A stretch of DNA of 64,000 nt. Origin: an uncultured Bacilli bacterium (GTDB taxonomy: Bacteria > Bacillota_I > Bacilli_A > RF39 > UBA660). Shown here piece by piece: positions 37,090 through 46,011 of the stretch; within the stretch, counting starts at the first letter, position 1, and the number at the start of each line of letters is the position of its first letter. A model generated the notes under the pieces. The model ran no database searches. It had not been told where the DNA came from and saw nothing but the letters and a program-made list of their open reading frames with translations. Location of the stretch: NCBI GenBank assembly GCA_934096815.1, contig CAKOMY010000001.1, forward strand, positions 186,001 through 250,000, in the 5' to 3' direction. Position numbers and translations under genes: made by a program.

Positions 37090-38097
37090 ATGAAGGAAAA
37101 ATTAGATTTACTTGTCAAGAATGCGGAAGAAAAAGCTAAAGAAATTAAATGTGAGGCAGATTATTTAAATATTAAGTCTTTATTTTTAGGTAAGAAAAGT
37201 GAACTTAGTGAGTATATGACTGGTATTAAAGATATGTCTTTAGAAGAAAAGAAAGAATATGGACCATTATTTAATAAAGTAAAGAAACAATTAGAAGAAC
37301 TATTTAGTAATAGTTTAGATAATGCTTTAAATGGTGATAGTGATAAGTTTGATCCAACTATTAATAGAGATGTTACTTATGGATCTTTGCATCCTGTTAC
37401 AATTATTGGTAGAGAAGTTACTGACATTTTAAAAAATATGGGATTTATGGTTATGGCTGGTCCAGAAATGGATAGTGAATATTATAACTTTGAGGCTTTA
37501 AATATTCCTAAAACACATCCAGCAAGGGATATGCAAGATACTTATTATTTAGATAATGGTATGCTTCTTAGAACTCAGACTAGTGCTGTACAAGTAAGAG
37601 GTATGAAAAAATATGGAGCACCTTTAAAAGTATGTGTTCCAGGAAGATGCTTTAGAAATGAAGATTTAGATGCTTGTCATGAGAATACTTTCTTCCAATT
37701 AGAAGGAATGGTTATTGATGAAAATATTTCAATACCTAATTTAATTTATACTATGGAAGGTATGCTTAAAGAGGTATTTAAGAAGGATGTTAAGGTTAGA
37801 TTAAGACCGGGATATTTCCCATTTACTGAACCGGGATTTGAACTTGATTGCTCATGTACTATTTGTGATGGTAAAGGTTGTCCTACTTGTAAGAATTCAG
37901 GATGGCTTGAATTATGTCCTTGTGGTATGATTCATCCAAATGTTTTAAAAGAAGGCGGAATTGATAGTACAAAATATTCAGGTTTTGCGTTTGGACTTGG
38001 TTTAACAAGACTTGCAATGATGAAATATAAAATTGGTGATATAAGAGTATTAAATTCAGGTGATTTAAGATACTTAGAAAAATTTAATGTAAAGTAG
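37090..38097 (+). CDS. pheS: Phenylalanine-tRNA ligase alpha subunit
   Basis: PheS is the catalytic half of the heterotetrameric synthetase that charges tRNA-Phe. The 335-residue protein has an N-terminal coiled-coil arm (residues about 1-80) and class II motifs: motif 1 around FMVMAGPEMDSEYYNFEALN, motif 2 GRCFRNEDLDACHENTFFQLEG and motif 3 GLGLTRLAMMKY. A four-cysteine stretch CSCTICDGKGCPTC near residue 257 resembles a metal site. The ATG at 37090 follows TGGAGGG, making the TTG at 37075 unlikely. It is controlled by the T-box leader and followed at once by pheT. Confidence 0.97.
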   Translation: MKEKLDLLVKNAEEKAKEIKCEADYLNIKSLFLGKKSELSEYMTGIKDMSLEEKKEYGPLFNKVKKQLEELFSNSLDNALNGDSDKFDPTINRDVTYGSLHPVTIIGREVTDILKNMGFMVMAGPEMDSEYYNFEALNIPKTHPARDMQDTYYLDNGMLLRTQTSAVQVRGMKKYGAPLKVCVPGRCFRNEDLDACHENTFFQLEGMVIDENISIPNLIYTMEGMLKEVFKKDVKVRLRPGYFPFTEPGFELDCSCTICDGKGCPTCKNSGWLELCPCGMIHPNVLKEGGIDSTKYSGFAFGLGLTRLAMMKYKIGDIRVLNSGDLRYLEKFNVK

Positions 38098-38107
38098 GTG
38101 TTTAAAA

Positions 38108-40441
38108 GTGAAAATTTCTTGTAATATATTAAAAAAACATATTAAAGATAGTAGTTCTATCGATTTTAAAGATGTATGGAATAAGTTTACAATTAGAACT
38201 GCTGAAGTTGAAGGTGTAACTGAGGTTGGAAAAGACATTGATGGCATAGTTACTGGTAAGATTTTAACTTGCGTTAATCATCCAGAATCTAAAAAATTAC
38301 ATGTTTTAACTGTTGATGTTGGAGATGAAGTATTACAAATTGTTTGTGGTGCTCTGAATGTAAGAGTTGGAATGATAGGTGCTTGCATTAAAGTAGGTGG
38401 TCATATTGGTGGTATTACTATTGAACCTAGACCTTTAGTTGGTATAATGTCTTATGGTATGATGTGTAGTGGAAAAGAAATAGGTATTTCTGATGATCAC
38501 TCTGGGATAATTGAATTTCCGGAAGATACTCCAGTAGGTGTAGATATTAAAAAATTATTTCCAATTGAGGATATAATTGTTGAGATTGATAATAAATCAT
38601 TAACACATAGACCTGATTTATGGGGACATTATGGAATTGCTAGAGAAGTTGCAGCTATTACTGGACATGATCTATTACCTTTAGAACTTGATAGAACTAT
38701 TGTTGATAAGAAACCTTTAAATATTAAAATAGATAATTCGAAATTATGTTATAGATATGTTGGTACTAAAATAGAAAATATTACTAATAATAAAACACCA
38801 ATGTGGATGCAAATATTTTTATACTATGCTGGTATGCGTTCTATTAATTTACTAGTTGATTTAACTAATTATGTTATGCTTGAACTTGGTCAACCTATGC
38901 ATGCTTTTGATTCAAGAGTTGTTAAAGATATTGAGGTTGGACTTGCTAATGATTTTGATACTTATACTACTTTAGATGGAGTTCAAAGAAAACTTACTAA
39001 AGATGATTTAATGATTAAGAATGATGGTGAGTATTTTGCAATTGCCGGAGTAATGGGCGGATTAGATAGCGAAATATTAGAAGATACTGATTCAATCGTG
39101 TTAGAGTCTGCTACATTCGAGGCATCTACTGTTAGAAAAACTGCTGTTAGATTAGGTCTTAGAACTGAAGCAAGTGCAAGATATGAGAAGAGTTTAGATC
39201 CAAATATGGCAATTACAGCAGCTAGAAGATTTATTAAGTTGCTATTTGATGAAAATCCAGATGCAGAATATGGTTCTTGTATTACTGATGTATATCCTAC
39301 AATTCAAAAAGAAAATGAGATTATATTAGATAAAAATTATTTATATAAATATATGGGATTTAATATTAGTGATGAATTAGTTATAAATATTTTACAATCT
39401 TTAGATTTTATTGTTAAAAATACACCTAGTGAATTTAAGATAACTGTTCCAACATTTAGGTCAACAAAAGATATAACAATTGCAGCTGATGTAATTGAAG
39501 AAATTTCAAGAATGTATGGATATGAAAATTTTGAACATGTACCACTTAAGATGGCTATGAGTTTTGGAAATCCAGAAAAAACTTATGATTTAGAGTATAA
39601 GGTTAAGTATTTACTTGCTACTAAATATAATTTACATGAAATTCATTCTTATTTATGGAATAAGACTTCATTCTTAAAGAAAATAAATGTTGATGTTCAA
39701 AATGTTAAATTATTAGGTAAAAATGATGATAATATTTTAAGAAATGATTTAAATTTAAGCTTATTAGAAGCAAGTGTTAATAATTCAAATAATTATGATA
39801 AATTTGGAATATTTGAGATAGGTACTATTATTGATGATAATAAGTCAAAGAGACATTTAAATATATTATTATGTGATAGTATGAATGAAGAGGCTAATCT
39901 TTATTATCAGTTAAAAGATATTGTTAAGTATTTATTTAAGTCAGTTAAAAATGTAGATGTTAAATTCGAACTTGGTTTAAATAGAGAATATTATATTAAA
40001 GATTTAACCTTAGATGTTATTGTTGATAATGTTGTAGTTGGAAAAATTAGTGTATTTAATAAGAATATTGCTAAAGAGATTGGTAAGAAAAAGACTTATG
40101 TTTGTGCTGATATAGATTTTGATTTATTTGAAGAAATTGATGATAAACAATATATTTATGAAGATGTAAGTAAGTATCCAAGTGTAAATCTTGATTACAC
40201 TATTACTGTAAAAAATAATACTTTATATAATGATGTTGAAGAAATACTTGATAGATTTAGTGATGACTTAATTATAAAGAGAAGCTTAAAAGATATTTAT
40301 GATAATGGAGAAAATAAAAACATAACTATTAGCTATGTAGTTGGATCTAAAGATCATACTTTAAGTAATGAAGAACTTGCTAATTTTAAAAATAAATTTA
40401 TTTCTTATATTAAAGGACATAATTTAAATATTAATGAATAA
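38108..40441 (+). CDS. pheT: Phenylalanine-tRNA ligase beta subunit
   Basis: PheT forms the other half of the synthetase and carries the editing site. The 777-residue protein contains the N-terminal tRNA-binding-like OB domain (GKILTCVNHPESKKLHVLTVDVG near 50), the B3/B4 editing region (VDLTNYVMLELGQPMHAFD), the B5 domain (about 400-470) and a C-terminal ferredoxin-like anticodon-binding domain (YPSVNLDYTITVKN). Translation starts at GTG 38108 after AGGTG (38096-38100), 10 bases behind pheS. A terminator shared with the converging RNase R gene follows. Confidence 0.96.
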   Translation: MKISCNILKKHIKDSSSIDFKDVWNKFTIRTAEVEGVTEVGKDIDGIVTGKILTCVNHPESKKLHVLTVDVGDEVLQIVCGALNVRVGMIGACIKVGGHIGGITIEPRPLVGIMSYGMMCSGKEIGISDDHSGIIEFPEDTPVGVDIKKLFPIEDIIVEIDNKSLTHRPDLWGHYGIAREVAAITGHDLLPLELDRTIVDKKPLNIKIDNSKLCYRYVGTKIENITNNKTPMWMQIFLYYAGMRSINLLVDLTNYVMLELGQPMHAFDSRVVKDIEVGLANDFDTYTTLDGVQRKLTKDDLMIKNDGEYFAIAGVMGGLDSEILEDTDSIVLESATFEASTVRKTAVRLGLRTEASARYEKSLDPNMAITAARRFIKLLFDENPDAEYGSCITDVYPTIQKENEIILDKNYLYKYMGFNISDELVINILQSLDFIVKNTPSEFKITVPTFRSTKDITIAADVIEEISRMYGYENFEHVPLKMAMSFGNPEKTYDLEYKVKYLLATKYNLHEIHSYLWNKTSFLKKINVDVQNVKLLGKNDDNILRNDLNLSLLEASVNNSNNYDKFGIFEIGTIIDDNKSKRHLNILLCDSMNEEANLYYQLKDIVKYLFKSVKNVDVKFELGLNREYYIKDLTLDVIVDNVVVGKISVFNKNIAKEIGKKKTYVCADIDFDLFEEIDDKQYIYEDVSKYPSVNLDYTITVKNNTLYNDVEEILDRFSDDLIIKRSLKDIYDNGENKNITISYVVGSKDHTLSNEELANFKNKFISYIKGHNLNINE

Positions 40442-40477
40442 AAAAATAATCTATGATTTGGTTCATAGGTTATTTTT
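40441..40477. terminator. Bidirectional terminator between pheT and the RNase R gene
   Basis: AATAATCTATGA (40445-40456) pairs with TCATAGGTTATT (40463-40474). The stem is flanked by A residues on the left and T residues on the right, so it can serve both converging genes. Confidence 0.85.
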
Positions 40478-43415
40478 TGTTTGGTTTGTTAGTTAATACT
40501 TTTCCTCTTGATGCAAGATTTTTTCGTTTGTAATTTAAGTTAAATTCAATATCACCGGAAAATTCATCTATGTTAATCATTGTGATATTTACTTCGTTTC
40601 CAATTTTGTATGTTTCTCCAGTGTAACGTCCTCTTAAGAAATGTTTTTTTGTTTTAGATATTAAATCAAATGTGTCTCCATTTATGTTTTCAAAGTAAAT
40701 AATTCCTTCAATTCCTTCTTCAGTTTTGACTAATATGTAATTGCCAAGAATTCTTTGAATAGTAGCATTATAGCTTTTACCAATTTGATCTTTTAATGAT
40801 TCTAAAAGAACTAACTTAGCAGCCTCATTTTCAGCTTGATCATATAATTTTTCTTTACGTGTTGCTTCTCTAGCTATTCCATCAATTTCCATTTTCTTTA
40901 AAGTATATTCTTTTTTAGGAATATTTGTTTCATATTTTACTGGTTTGTAGTTATCTCTTATTATTAATTCATCGGTTTCGTATAGTTCAAGCAAATCATC
41001 CAAGCATTCATGAACTATGAAGTCAGCTATTCTTCTAATTGGACTTGTAAAATGAGTATAAATTGGTAAATCTAGTGCCCAGTGTATTCCTTCTGTTGAT
41101 GTATATTTGGCACGTTTAAATGTTTGAAGAATTAAATTACAAATAAGATCTAATTGTGCATTATTAAATTTTTGAGCTTCTTTTATAATTTTTTTCGCTA
41201 TTCTTGGATTTGTTTCAATTTCTTTTTTATCAATATAAATTCCTAAATCTTTTAAATTATCAATTAATTCATAAATTTTTCTTTTATTACTTTCTTCATG
41301 AACTCGGTATATGCCTGGAAATGGTGAATTTTTTAGAAGGGTTCCAATTTCAGTATTAGCAAGTATCATGAAAATTTCAATCATTTTTTGGGCTGGACCA
41401 CGTTCTTCTTCTGCTAGTTCAGCATTATTATTACTATCTAGACTCACTTCATGTTTAATTGCATTAAGTTCAATTAATCCTTCTTTTTCTTTTTTATCCC
41501 AAATTTTATCGGATATTTTTTTCATAGGAAGAATATCTTTTACAAATGTTTCATATCCTTCTGGTACTATCTGGTTTTCTAGAATACTATTAACATCGTC
41601 ATATGTCATTTTCTTTTTAGAATTAATAACTGATTTGCAAATTTTAGAATTAACTATTTCTCCATTTTGATCTATTTCAATAATTACACTTTTAGTTAAT
41701 CTATCAACGCCTTCATTTAATGAACAGATTCCATTTGCTAGTTTAGGATGAAACATATGAATAGCTGTATTTAATAAATACATTGTAAAACATCTATTAA
41801 TTGCTTCTTTATAAATTGCTGTTCCTTTTTTTACATAATGATTAGGTTCAGCAATACTAACAGTTAGTTGATAATTTCCGTTAGGTAGAATTTCAATTCC
41901 AACTGCATCATCCATATCTTTTGTAGATATTCCATCAATTGTAAAGATGGTTTTATTTCTAAAATCGTGATTTTTTCTAGCCTCAATATCGCTAATAGAT
42001 ACTTCATCAGGAATATTTTTGATTTCTTCATATACTTCTTCACAGTAGTCAGGATTGCATTCGTGTTCAATTGCAATTAAAGCAAGGGCTGGGCTTAGGT
42101 TAGTATCTGTTAATATGATTCTATCACTAACTATATGACAGCTAAATCCGTCATTTATTTTTTCTTTATCTGGTTTAACTAATACATAATCACCATTTAG
42201 TAAATTTTTAAGTTCATTTTTATTTACTCTTAGGTTTAAAATACCTTTAACGTTGTGAGGAACTAATATTTTTTGACCTTCTTTTTCTTTTACTTCACAA
42301 AGAACGGGAGATGATGTTCTTTCAATTATTTTAATTACTTTTCCTTCTTTTGGTTTTTTATTTGTGTTTAGATAATATATTACATCATCGTTTGGTAAGG
42401 CACCATTTATAGTTTCTTTATTTAGCATTAAATTAGTTCCATCATCAAGTGCAATGTATGGATTTCCTTTGGCACTATTTTGAATTTTTCCAATGTGATA
42501 ATCTGAAGGCATTAACTTATAAATACCATCTAGTTCAAAAATAATACCTTCGTCTTCTAGAATGGAAATTAGATTATCTATTACAATTGCACTTGGTGGT
42601 GTGTTTTTATTAATAAATTTTATAAGTTCGGATTTATCTGATTCTTTTTTGCTTGCATAAAATTCTTTGATTTGTAAAACTATTTCTTGTATAAAATTTT
42701 GATTAATTACTTGGTTAAATTTTAAATTAATAATTTCGTTATTATGCAAATTTATATATTCGTCATCTTTTTCATAAATTATGTTTTCATTAACTAGAAT
42801 ATTAATTAAACTATGAACTTTATTTTGAATATCAGTTAATTCAATTATTTTTAGTACAAAGTCATCTATTTCAATTGATTTAGTATTTTTAATAAAGTTT
42901 ATTAAGTTAGTATAATCTTTAATTTTTTCTGATTTAAGTTTTTTTATTAAGTCTTTTTCTTGATTTTCTTTATATGTTATATATAAAAAGTCTTCTTTTT
43001 GAAATATAATATCATTTTCTTTTAAATATATTAAAATATTATTTATTGATTTACTAAAATTAGTATAATTTAAAATGTATGAAAATAATTTTTGTTTAGA
43101 AATAGTTTCGATATTTAAATTCATATTAAAGTTGCTAATTAGTTCAGCTTTAATTAAATTTTCATTTTCTCTTAGTTTTGATTCTAATTCTTCTATATTA
43201 TTATATTCTTTAAATAGTTTATATTTATCATTATAAAAATAAATAATTCCATTTAATTCTAGTAAGTTAATTAAATCATTTATATCAATGTTTAAGTTAT
43301 TGGAGTTGGTTAAATATTTTTTAAGTTTATATAAAGTTACATTATTTTCAGATTTAAAGTAATATATTAAATTTTTTGCTAAATTATTAATTAAATTCAT
43401 TTTATTTTCGTACAT
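40470..43415 (-). CDS. rnr: RNase R-family 3'-5' exoribonuclease with extended N-terminus
   Basis: RNase R degrades structured RNA. The catalytic core is clear: cold-shock-like domains from about residue 308, the RNB domain with FTIDGISTKDMDDAVGIE (metal-binding aspartates), YTHFTSPIRRIADF, and a C-terminal S1 domain. At 981 residues it is some 200 longer than usual. The extra N-terminus looks like several winged-helix units ending in the same pattern (LLELNGIIYFYNDKYKL, LVNENIIYEKDDEY and LEDEGIIFELDGIYKL). The start follows AAGGGTGG. It is one of only two minus-strand genes. smpB is not adjacent. Confidence 0.93.
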   Translation of the reverse strand: MYENKMNLINNLAKNLIYYFKSENNVTLYKLKKYLTNSNNLNIDINDLINLLELNGIIYFYNDKYKLFKEYNNIEELESKLRENENLIKAELISNFNMNLNIETISKQKLFSYILNYTNFSKSINNILIYLKENDIIFQKEDFLYITYKENQEKDLIKKLKSEKIKDYTNLINFIKNTKSIEIDDFVLKIIELTDIQNKVHSLINILVNENIIYEKDDEYINLHNNEIINLKFNQVINQNFIQEIVLQIKEFYASKKESDKSELIKFINKNTPPSAIVIDNLISILEDEGIIFELDGIYKLMPSDYHIGKIQNSAKGNPYIALDDGTNLMLNKETINGALPNDDVIYYLNTNKKPKEGKVIKIIERTSSPVLCEVKEKEGQKILVPHNVKGILNLRVNKNELKNLLNGDYVLVKPDKEKINDGFSCHIVSDRIILTDTNLSPALALIAIEHECNPDYCEEVYEEIKNIPDEVSISDIEARKNHDFRNKTIFTIDGISTKDMDDAVGIEILPNGNYQLTVSIAEPNHYVKKGTAIYKEAINRCFTMYLLNTAIHMFHPKLANGICSLNEGVDRLTKSVIIEIDQNGEIVNSKICKSVINSKKKMTYDDVNSILENQIVPEGYETFVKDILPMKKISDKIWDKKEKEGLIELNAIKHEVSLDSNNNAELAEEERGPAQKMIEIFMILANTEIGTLLKNSPFPGIYRVHEESNKRKIYELIDNLKDLGIYIDKKEIETNPRIAKKIIKEAQKFNNAQLDLICNLILQTFKRAKYTSTEGIHWALDLPIYTHFTSPIRRIADFIVHECLDDLLELYETDELIIRDNYKPVKYETNIPKKEYTLKKMEIDGIAREATRKEKLYDQAENEAAKLVLLESLKDQIGKSYNATIQRILGNYILVKTEEGIEGIIYFENINGDTFDLISKTKKHFLRGRYTGETYKIGNEVNITMINIDEFSGDIEFNLNYKRKNLASRGKVLTNKPNKK

Positions 43416-43489
43416 TATTTACCACCCTTTACAATTATTAAAACACAATATATTTGTTATGTAAATTAAAAATCTTAAAAAAAATTAAT

Positions 43490-43518
43490 TTGATTTTTTT
43501 TAGTTAATTTGCTAGAAT
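43490..43518 (+). promoter_or_regulatory. Sigma-A-type promoter
   Basis: TTGATT (43490-43495) and TAGAAT (43513-43518) are separated by 17 bp, 30 bases before the XRE/ImmA-like gene. Confidence 0.75.
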
Positions 43519-43547
43519 TTAATTAGAAAGATATTAACAGGTGTTAT

Positions 43548-44519
43548 ATGAAAAGTATAGGAGATAATTTAAAATTATTTAGATTAAGATGTAATTTATC
43601 ATTAACTGAGGCTGGTAGTAAAGTTGGATTGTCTGCTCCGGGATTATTAAAGTATGAAAGAAATAAAGTCAATCATTCTTTAGATAAATTAAATAAGCTT
43701 GCTGATGTGTATGGGGTTAGTTTGGATGATATTTTAAAAGTAGATAATTCTTCTCAAATTAAATTTACTAATTTGAAGCTAGCTGTTGGAACAAGTGATG
43801 CTAAAAGTGATAAGATAAAGTCATTAATTCAAAGTAAAGTTGATAATTATTTTGATTTACTTGATAAATCTAATATAAAGTTAGTTAATAAATTTGGGGT
43901 ACATATTATTAATACTGTTAATGAGGCAGAAAGTTTAGCTACTAAATTAAGAATATTTTTTCAACTTCCTATTAATGATCCAATTTATAATTTGATTTAT
44001 TTACTTGAAGAACATGATATTGTTGTTATGACTTTAGATAAAGATAGTGTTACTTCTGGTTTTGTGGGATTTTATGAAACTATTAATAATGTTCCGGTTA
44101 TAATTGTTCCAAAGGAAAGTAATGGTTATGCACAAAGATTTAATGTTGCAAAGTTTTTAGGAGAGTTATTAATTATTTCTAATGAGAAGGATAAATCTAA
44201 ATTAACTGATGTTTTTGCTTTATCTCTTTTAATTCCAGCTAAAGCTTTAATTCGTGAGTTTGGTGAATCTAGAAAGAAAATTAGCTTTGAGGAAATTGAT
44301 ATTTTTAGTAAGGTTTATAGGGTAAGTTATAAACATATTATTAAAAGATTAGAAAGTACTGGAATTATAACAAGTAGTAATGCGAAATATTTAAATGTTT
44401 ATCTTAATAAAGATAATAAACAAGAACAAACATATATGGAAGAGGCTTTAAATTATGATAAAATGCTTTATAAGTTAAATGCTTTGGACATAATTAATGA
44501 TGTTGAAGGCTATTTATAG
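43548..44519 (+). CDS. XRE-family regulator with an ImmA/IrrE-like domain lacking the zinc motif
   Basis: The 323-residue protein has an N-terminal helix-turn-helix of XRE type (residues about 5-62; LSLTEAGSKVGLSAPGLLKYER). It is followed by a domain that matches ImmA/IrrE (COG2856) in layout: GFVGFYETINNVPVIIVP, then the helix QRFNVAKFLGELLIIS. In active family members this helix carries HExxH (AHELGHLL); here it reads AKFLGELL (about 201-208), so both histidines and the glutamate are gone. It is likely a non-proteolytic regulator. It has its own promoter and sits between RNase R and the rplM operon. Confidence 0.82.
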   Translation: MKSIGDNLKLFRLRCNLSLTEAGSKVGLSAPGLLKYERNKVNHSLDKLNKLADVYGVSLDDILKVDNSSQIKFTNLKLAVGTSDAKSDKIKSLIQSKVDNYFDLLDKSNIKLVNKFGVHIINTVNEAESLATKLRIFFQLPINDPIYNLIYLLEEHDIVVMTLDKDSVTSGFVGFYETINNVPVIIVPKESNGYAQRFNVAKFLGELLIISNEKDKSKLTDVFALSLLIPAKALIREFGESRKKISFEEIDIFSKVYRVSYKHIIKRLESTGIITSSNAKYLNVYLNKDNKQEQTYMEEALNYDKMLYKLNALDIINDVEGYL

Positions 44520-44571
44520 TCTTTTTTTGGATGAAAATTTTGGTAAATCCGGAAAATAGAATTTTTTTGGC

Positions 44572-44600
44572 TTGACTTTTAATTAGGGATTTCATATAAT
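44572..44600 (+). promoter_or_regulatory. Strong sigma-A-type promoter of rplM-rpsI
   Basis: TTGACT (44572-44577) and TATAAT (44595-44600) have a 17-bp spacer. The leader to rplM is about 75 bases. Confidence 0.88.
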
Positions 44601-44682
44601 TCATATTGGTACATTTTTATTGGTTACTGATTTTTATGTGGGTGATAATTAAAGTAATTGATAAAGGAAGGAATTAAGAAAT

Positions 44683-45114
44683 ATGAAAACATTTATGCAA
44701 ACAAAAGAAACTGTTGACCGTAAGTGGTATGTTATTGATGCTGCTGGTAAACCTTTAGGTAGAGTTGCTACTAAAGCTGCTCATATCTTAAGAGGAAAGA
44801 ATAAACCTACTTTTACTCCTCATATTGATTGTGGAGACTATGTTATCATTATTAATGCTGGAGAGGTTAAATTAACTGGTAATAAATTAAATGATAAGAT
44901 GTATTACAATCATTCTGGATTCCCAGGAGGACTTAGAGAAAGAAACGCTAAGACTATGATTGAAAAATATCCAGTTGAAATGGTAGAAAGAGCTGTTAAG
45001 GGTATGCTTCCTAATGGACCATTAGGTAGAGATATGTACCGTAAGTTATTTGTGTATGCTGGTAGTGAACATAATCATGCTGCTCAAAAACCTACAACTA
45101 TAACTATTGATTAG
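44683..45114 (+). CDS. rplM: 50S ribosomal protein L13
   Basis: L13 is an early-binding large-subunit protein. The 143-residue length and motifs are standard: [41 protein letters not shown], and [20 protein letters not shown]. It is expressed from the strong promoter at 44572 with a leader of about 75 bases that could fold and allow autoregulation, as in other Firmicutes. rpsI follows 8 bases later. In many Bacilli this pair sits directly behind truA, but not here. Confidence 0.98.
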   Translation: MKTFMQTKETVDRKWYVIDAAGKPLGRVATKAAHILRGKNKPTFTPHIDCGDYVIIINAGEVKLTGNKLNDKMYYNHSGFPGGLRERNAKTMIEKYPVEMVERAVKGMLPNGPLGRDMYRKLFVYAGSEHNHAAQKPTTITID

Positions 45115-45122
45115 GAGGATTA

Positions 45123-45536
45123 ATGATGAAAGAAATTACTGCTACAGGTAGAAGAAAAAGATCAGTTGCTCAAATTAGAATGAATGCTGGTAAAGGTAAA
45201 ATTACAGTTAATGGAAAAGACATTAATGAATATATGCCTTATGGAACTTTAGTTCTTGATGTAAAACAACCTTTAGTTTTAACTAATAATGAAAATACTT
45301 TTGATATTGCTGTTAAAGTTAATGGTGGTGGATTCTCTGGACAAGCTGGTGCAATTAGACTTGCTATTGCTAAAGCATTAAAAGAATATGATAAGGATTC
45401 TGATCAAACTAGAGATGATGCTTATAATAAAGTATTAAGAGCTAATGGATTCTTAACTCGTGATCCAAGAGTTAAAGAACGTAAAAAATATGGTCTTAAA
45501 AAGGCTAGAAGAGCACCACAATTTAGCAAACGATAG
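45123..45536 (+). CDS. rpsI: 30S ribosomal protein S9
   Basis: S9 lies in the small-subunit head, and its basic C-terminal tail reaches the P-site tRNA. The 137-residue protein shows [33 protein letters not shown] and the conserved end [17 protein letters not shown]. The ribosome site TAGGAGGA overlaps the rplM stop. Translation starts at ATG 45123 or the adjacent ATG 45126. A perfect 13-bp terminator stem follows. Confidence 0.98.
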   Translation: MMKEITATGRRKRSVAQIRMNAGKGKITVNGKDINEYMPYGTLVLDVKQPLVLTNNENTFDIAVKVNGGGFSGQAGAIRLAIAKALKEYDKDSDQTRDDAYNKVLRANGFLTRDPRVKERKKYGLKKARRAPQFSKR

Positions 45537-45552
45537 GAAATATGTTTCTTTT

Positions 45553-45590
45553 AAACCTTATAAACTTAGTGTTTATAAGGTTTTTGTTTG
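45553..45590 (+). terminator. Rho-independent terminator after rpsI
   Basis: AAACCTTATAAAC (45553-45565) pairs perfectly with GTTTATAAGGTTT (45571-45583), followed by a T run. Confidence 0.92.
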
Positions 45591-45607
45591 ATTAAATTTA
45601 ATAAAAA

Positions 45608-45635
45608 TAAAAAAGATATTTTGTTAATATCTTTT
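45608..45635 (-). terminator. Rho-independent terminator for the small XRE gene
   Basis: AAAAGATATT (45611-45620) pairs with AATATCTTTT (45626-45635). Read on the minus strand it is followed by T residues, and it overlaps the stop codon of the XRE gene. Confidence 0.7.
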
Positions 45636-45873
45636 AGTCTTCTATATTATTAAAGTCAAATAATTCATTATTAAAGAATTCTTCTAAAGAAATATTTAAG
45701 GCTTTACATATTTGATATATTACATATGAACTTGGATTATTAATATGACAATTAATTAAATCTCTTAATGTTGAAGATGGAACTGTTGACATCTCAGATA
45801 ATCTATTTGGTGTAATACCTCTTTCTTCACATATTCCTATTACTCTTTTGCTTACAGCTTCTTTAAATTTCAT
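45634..45873 (-). CDS. Small XRE-family helix-turn-helix regulator
   Basis: The 79-residue protein is almost entirely a Cro/CI-type DNA-binding domain. The helix-turn-helix is GITPNRLSEMSTVPSSTLRDLI (about residues 19-40; the second half is the recognition helix) and the last helices include ICKALNISLEEFF. It ends in a short acidic tail. A clear AAGGAG precedes the start. It is divergent from tilS, and the 138-base gap contains palindromes that could be its operators, so self-regulation or control of tilS-ftsH is plausible but unproven. Confidence 0.9.
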   Translation of the reverse strand: MKFKEAVSKRVIGICEERGITPNRLSEMSTVPSSTLRDLINCHINNPSSYVIYQICKALNISLEEFFNNELFDFNNIED

Positions 45874-45905
45874 TTTTTTCTCCTTACTTCTTTATTGTAT
45901 TTTAC

Positions 45906-45939
45906 TTAATTTAGGCCTTAATTATGCACGGATAACCGT
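45906..45939. promoter_or_regulatory. Two palindromes between the XRE gene and tilS
   Basis: AATTTAGGCCTTAATT (about 45908-45923, one central mismatch per arm) and ACGGATAACCGT (45928-45939) are adjacent palindromic sites. They lie upstream of the tilS promoter and of the XRE gene, where an operator would be expected. Confidence 0.45.
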
Positions 45940-45961
45940 TTTTGTAACAATTTATTAGTGC

Positions 45962-45990
45962 TTTACAAATTTTGGTATTTAAGATAAACT
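45962..45990 (+). promoter_or_regulatory. Candidate promoter of tilS-ftsH
   Basis: TTTACA (45962-45967) and TAAACT (45985-45990) are separated by 17 bp, 21 bases before the tilS start. Confidence 0.55.
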
Positions 45991-46011
45991 ACATATTGAA
46001 TTGGAGGCGTT

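Noticed and set aside
41311..41670. + strand ORF opposite the RNase R gene
   Set aside because: Antisense to the conserved RNB domain, with no ribosome site and atypical composition.
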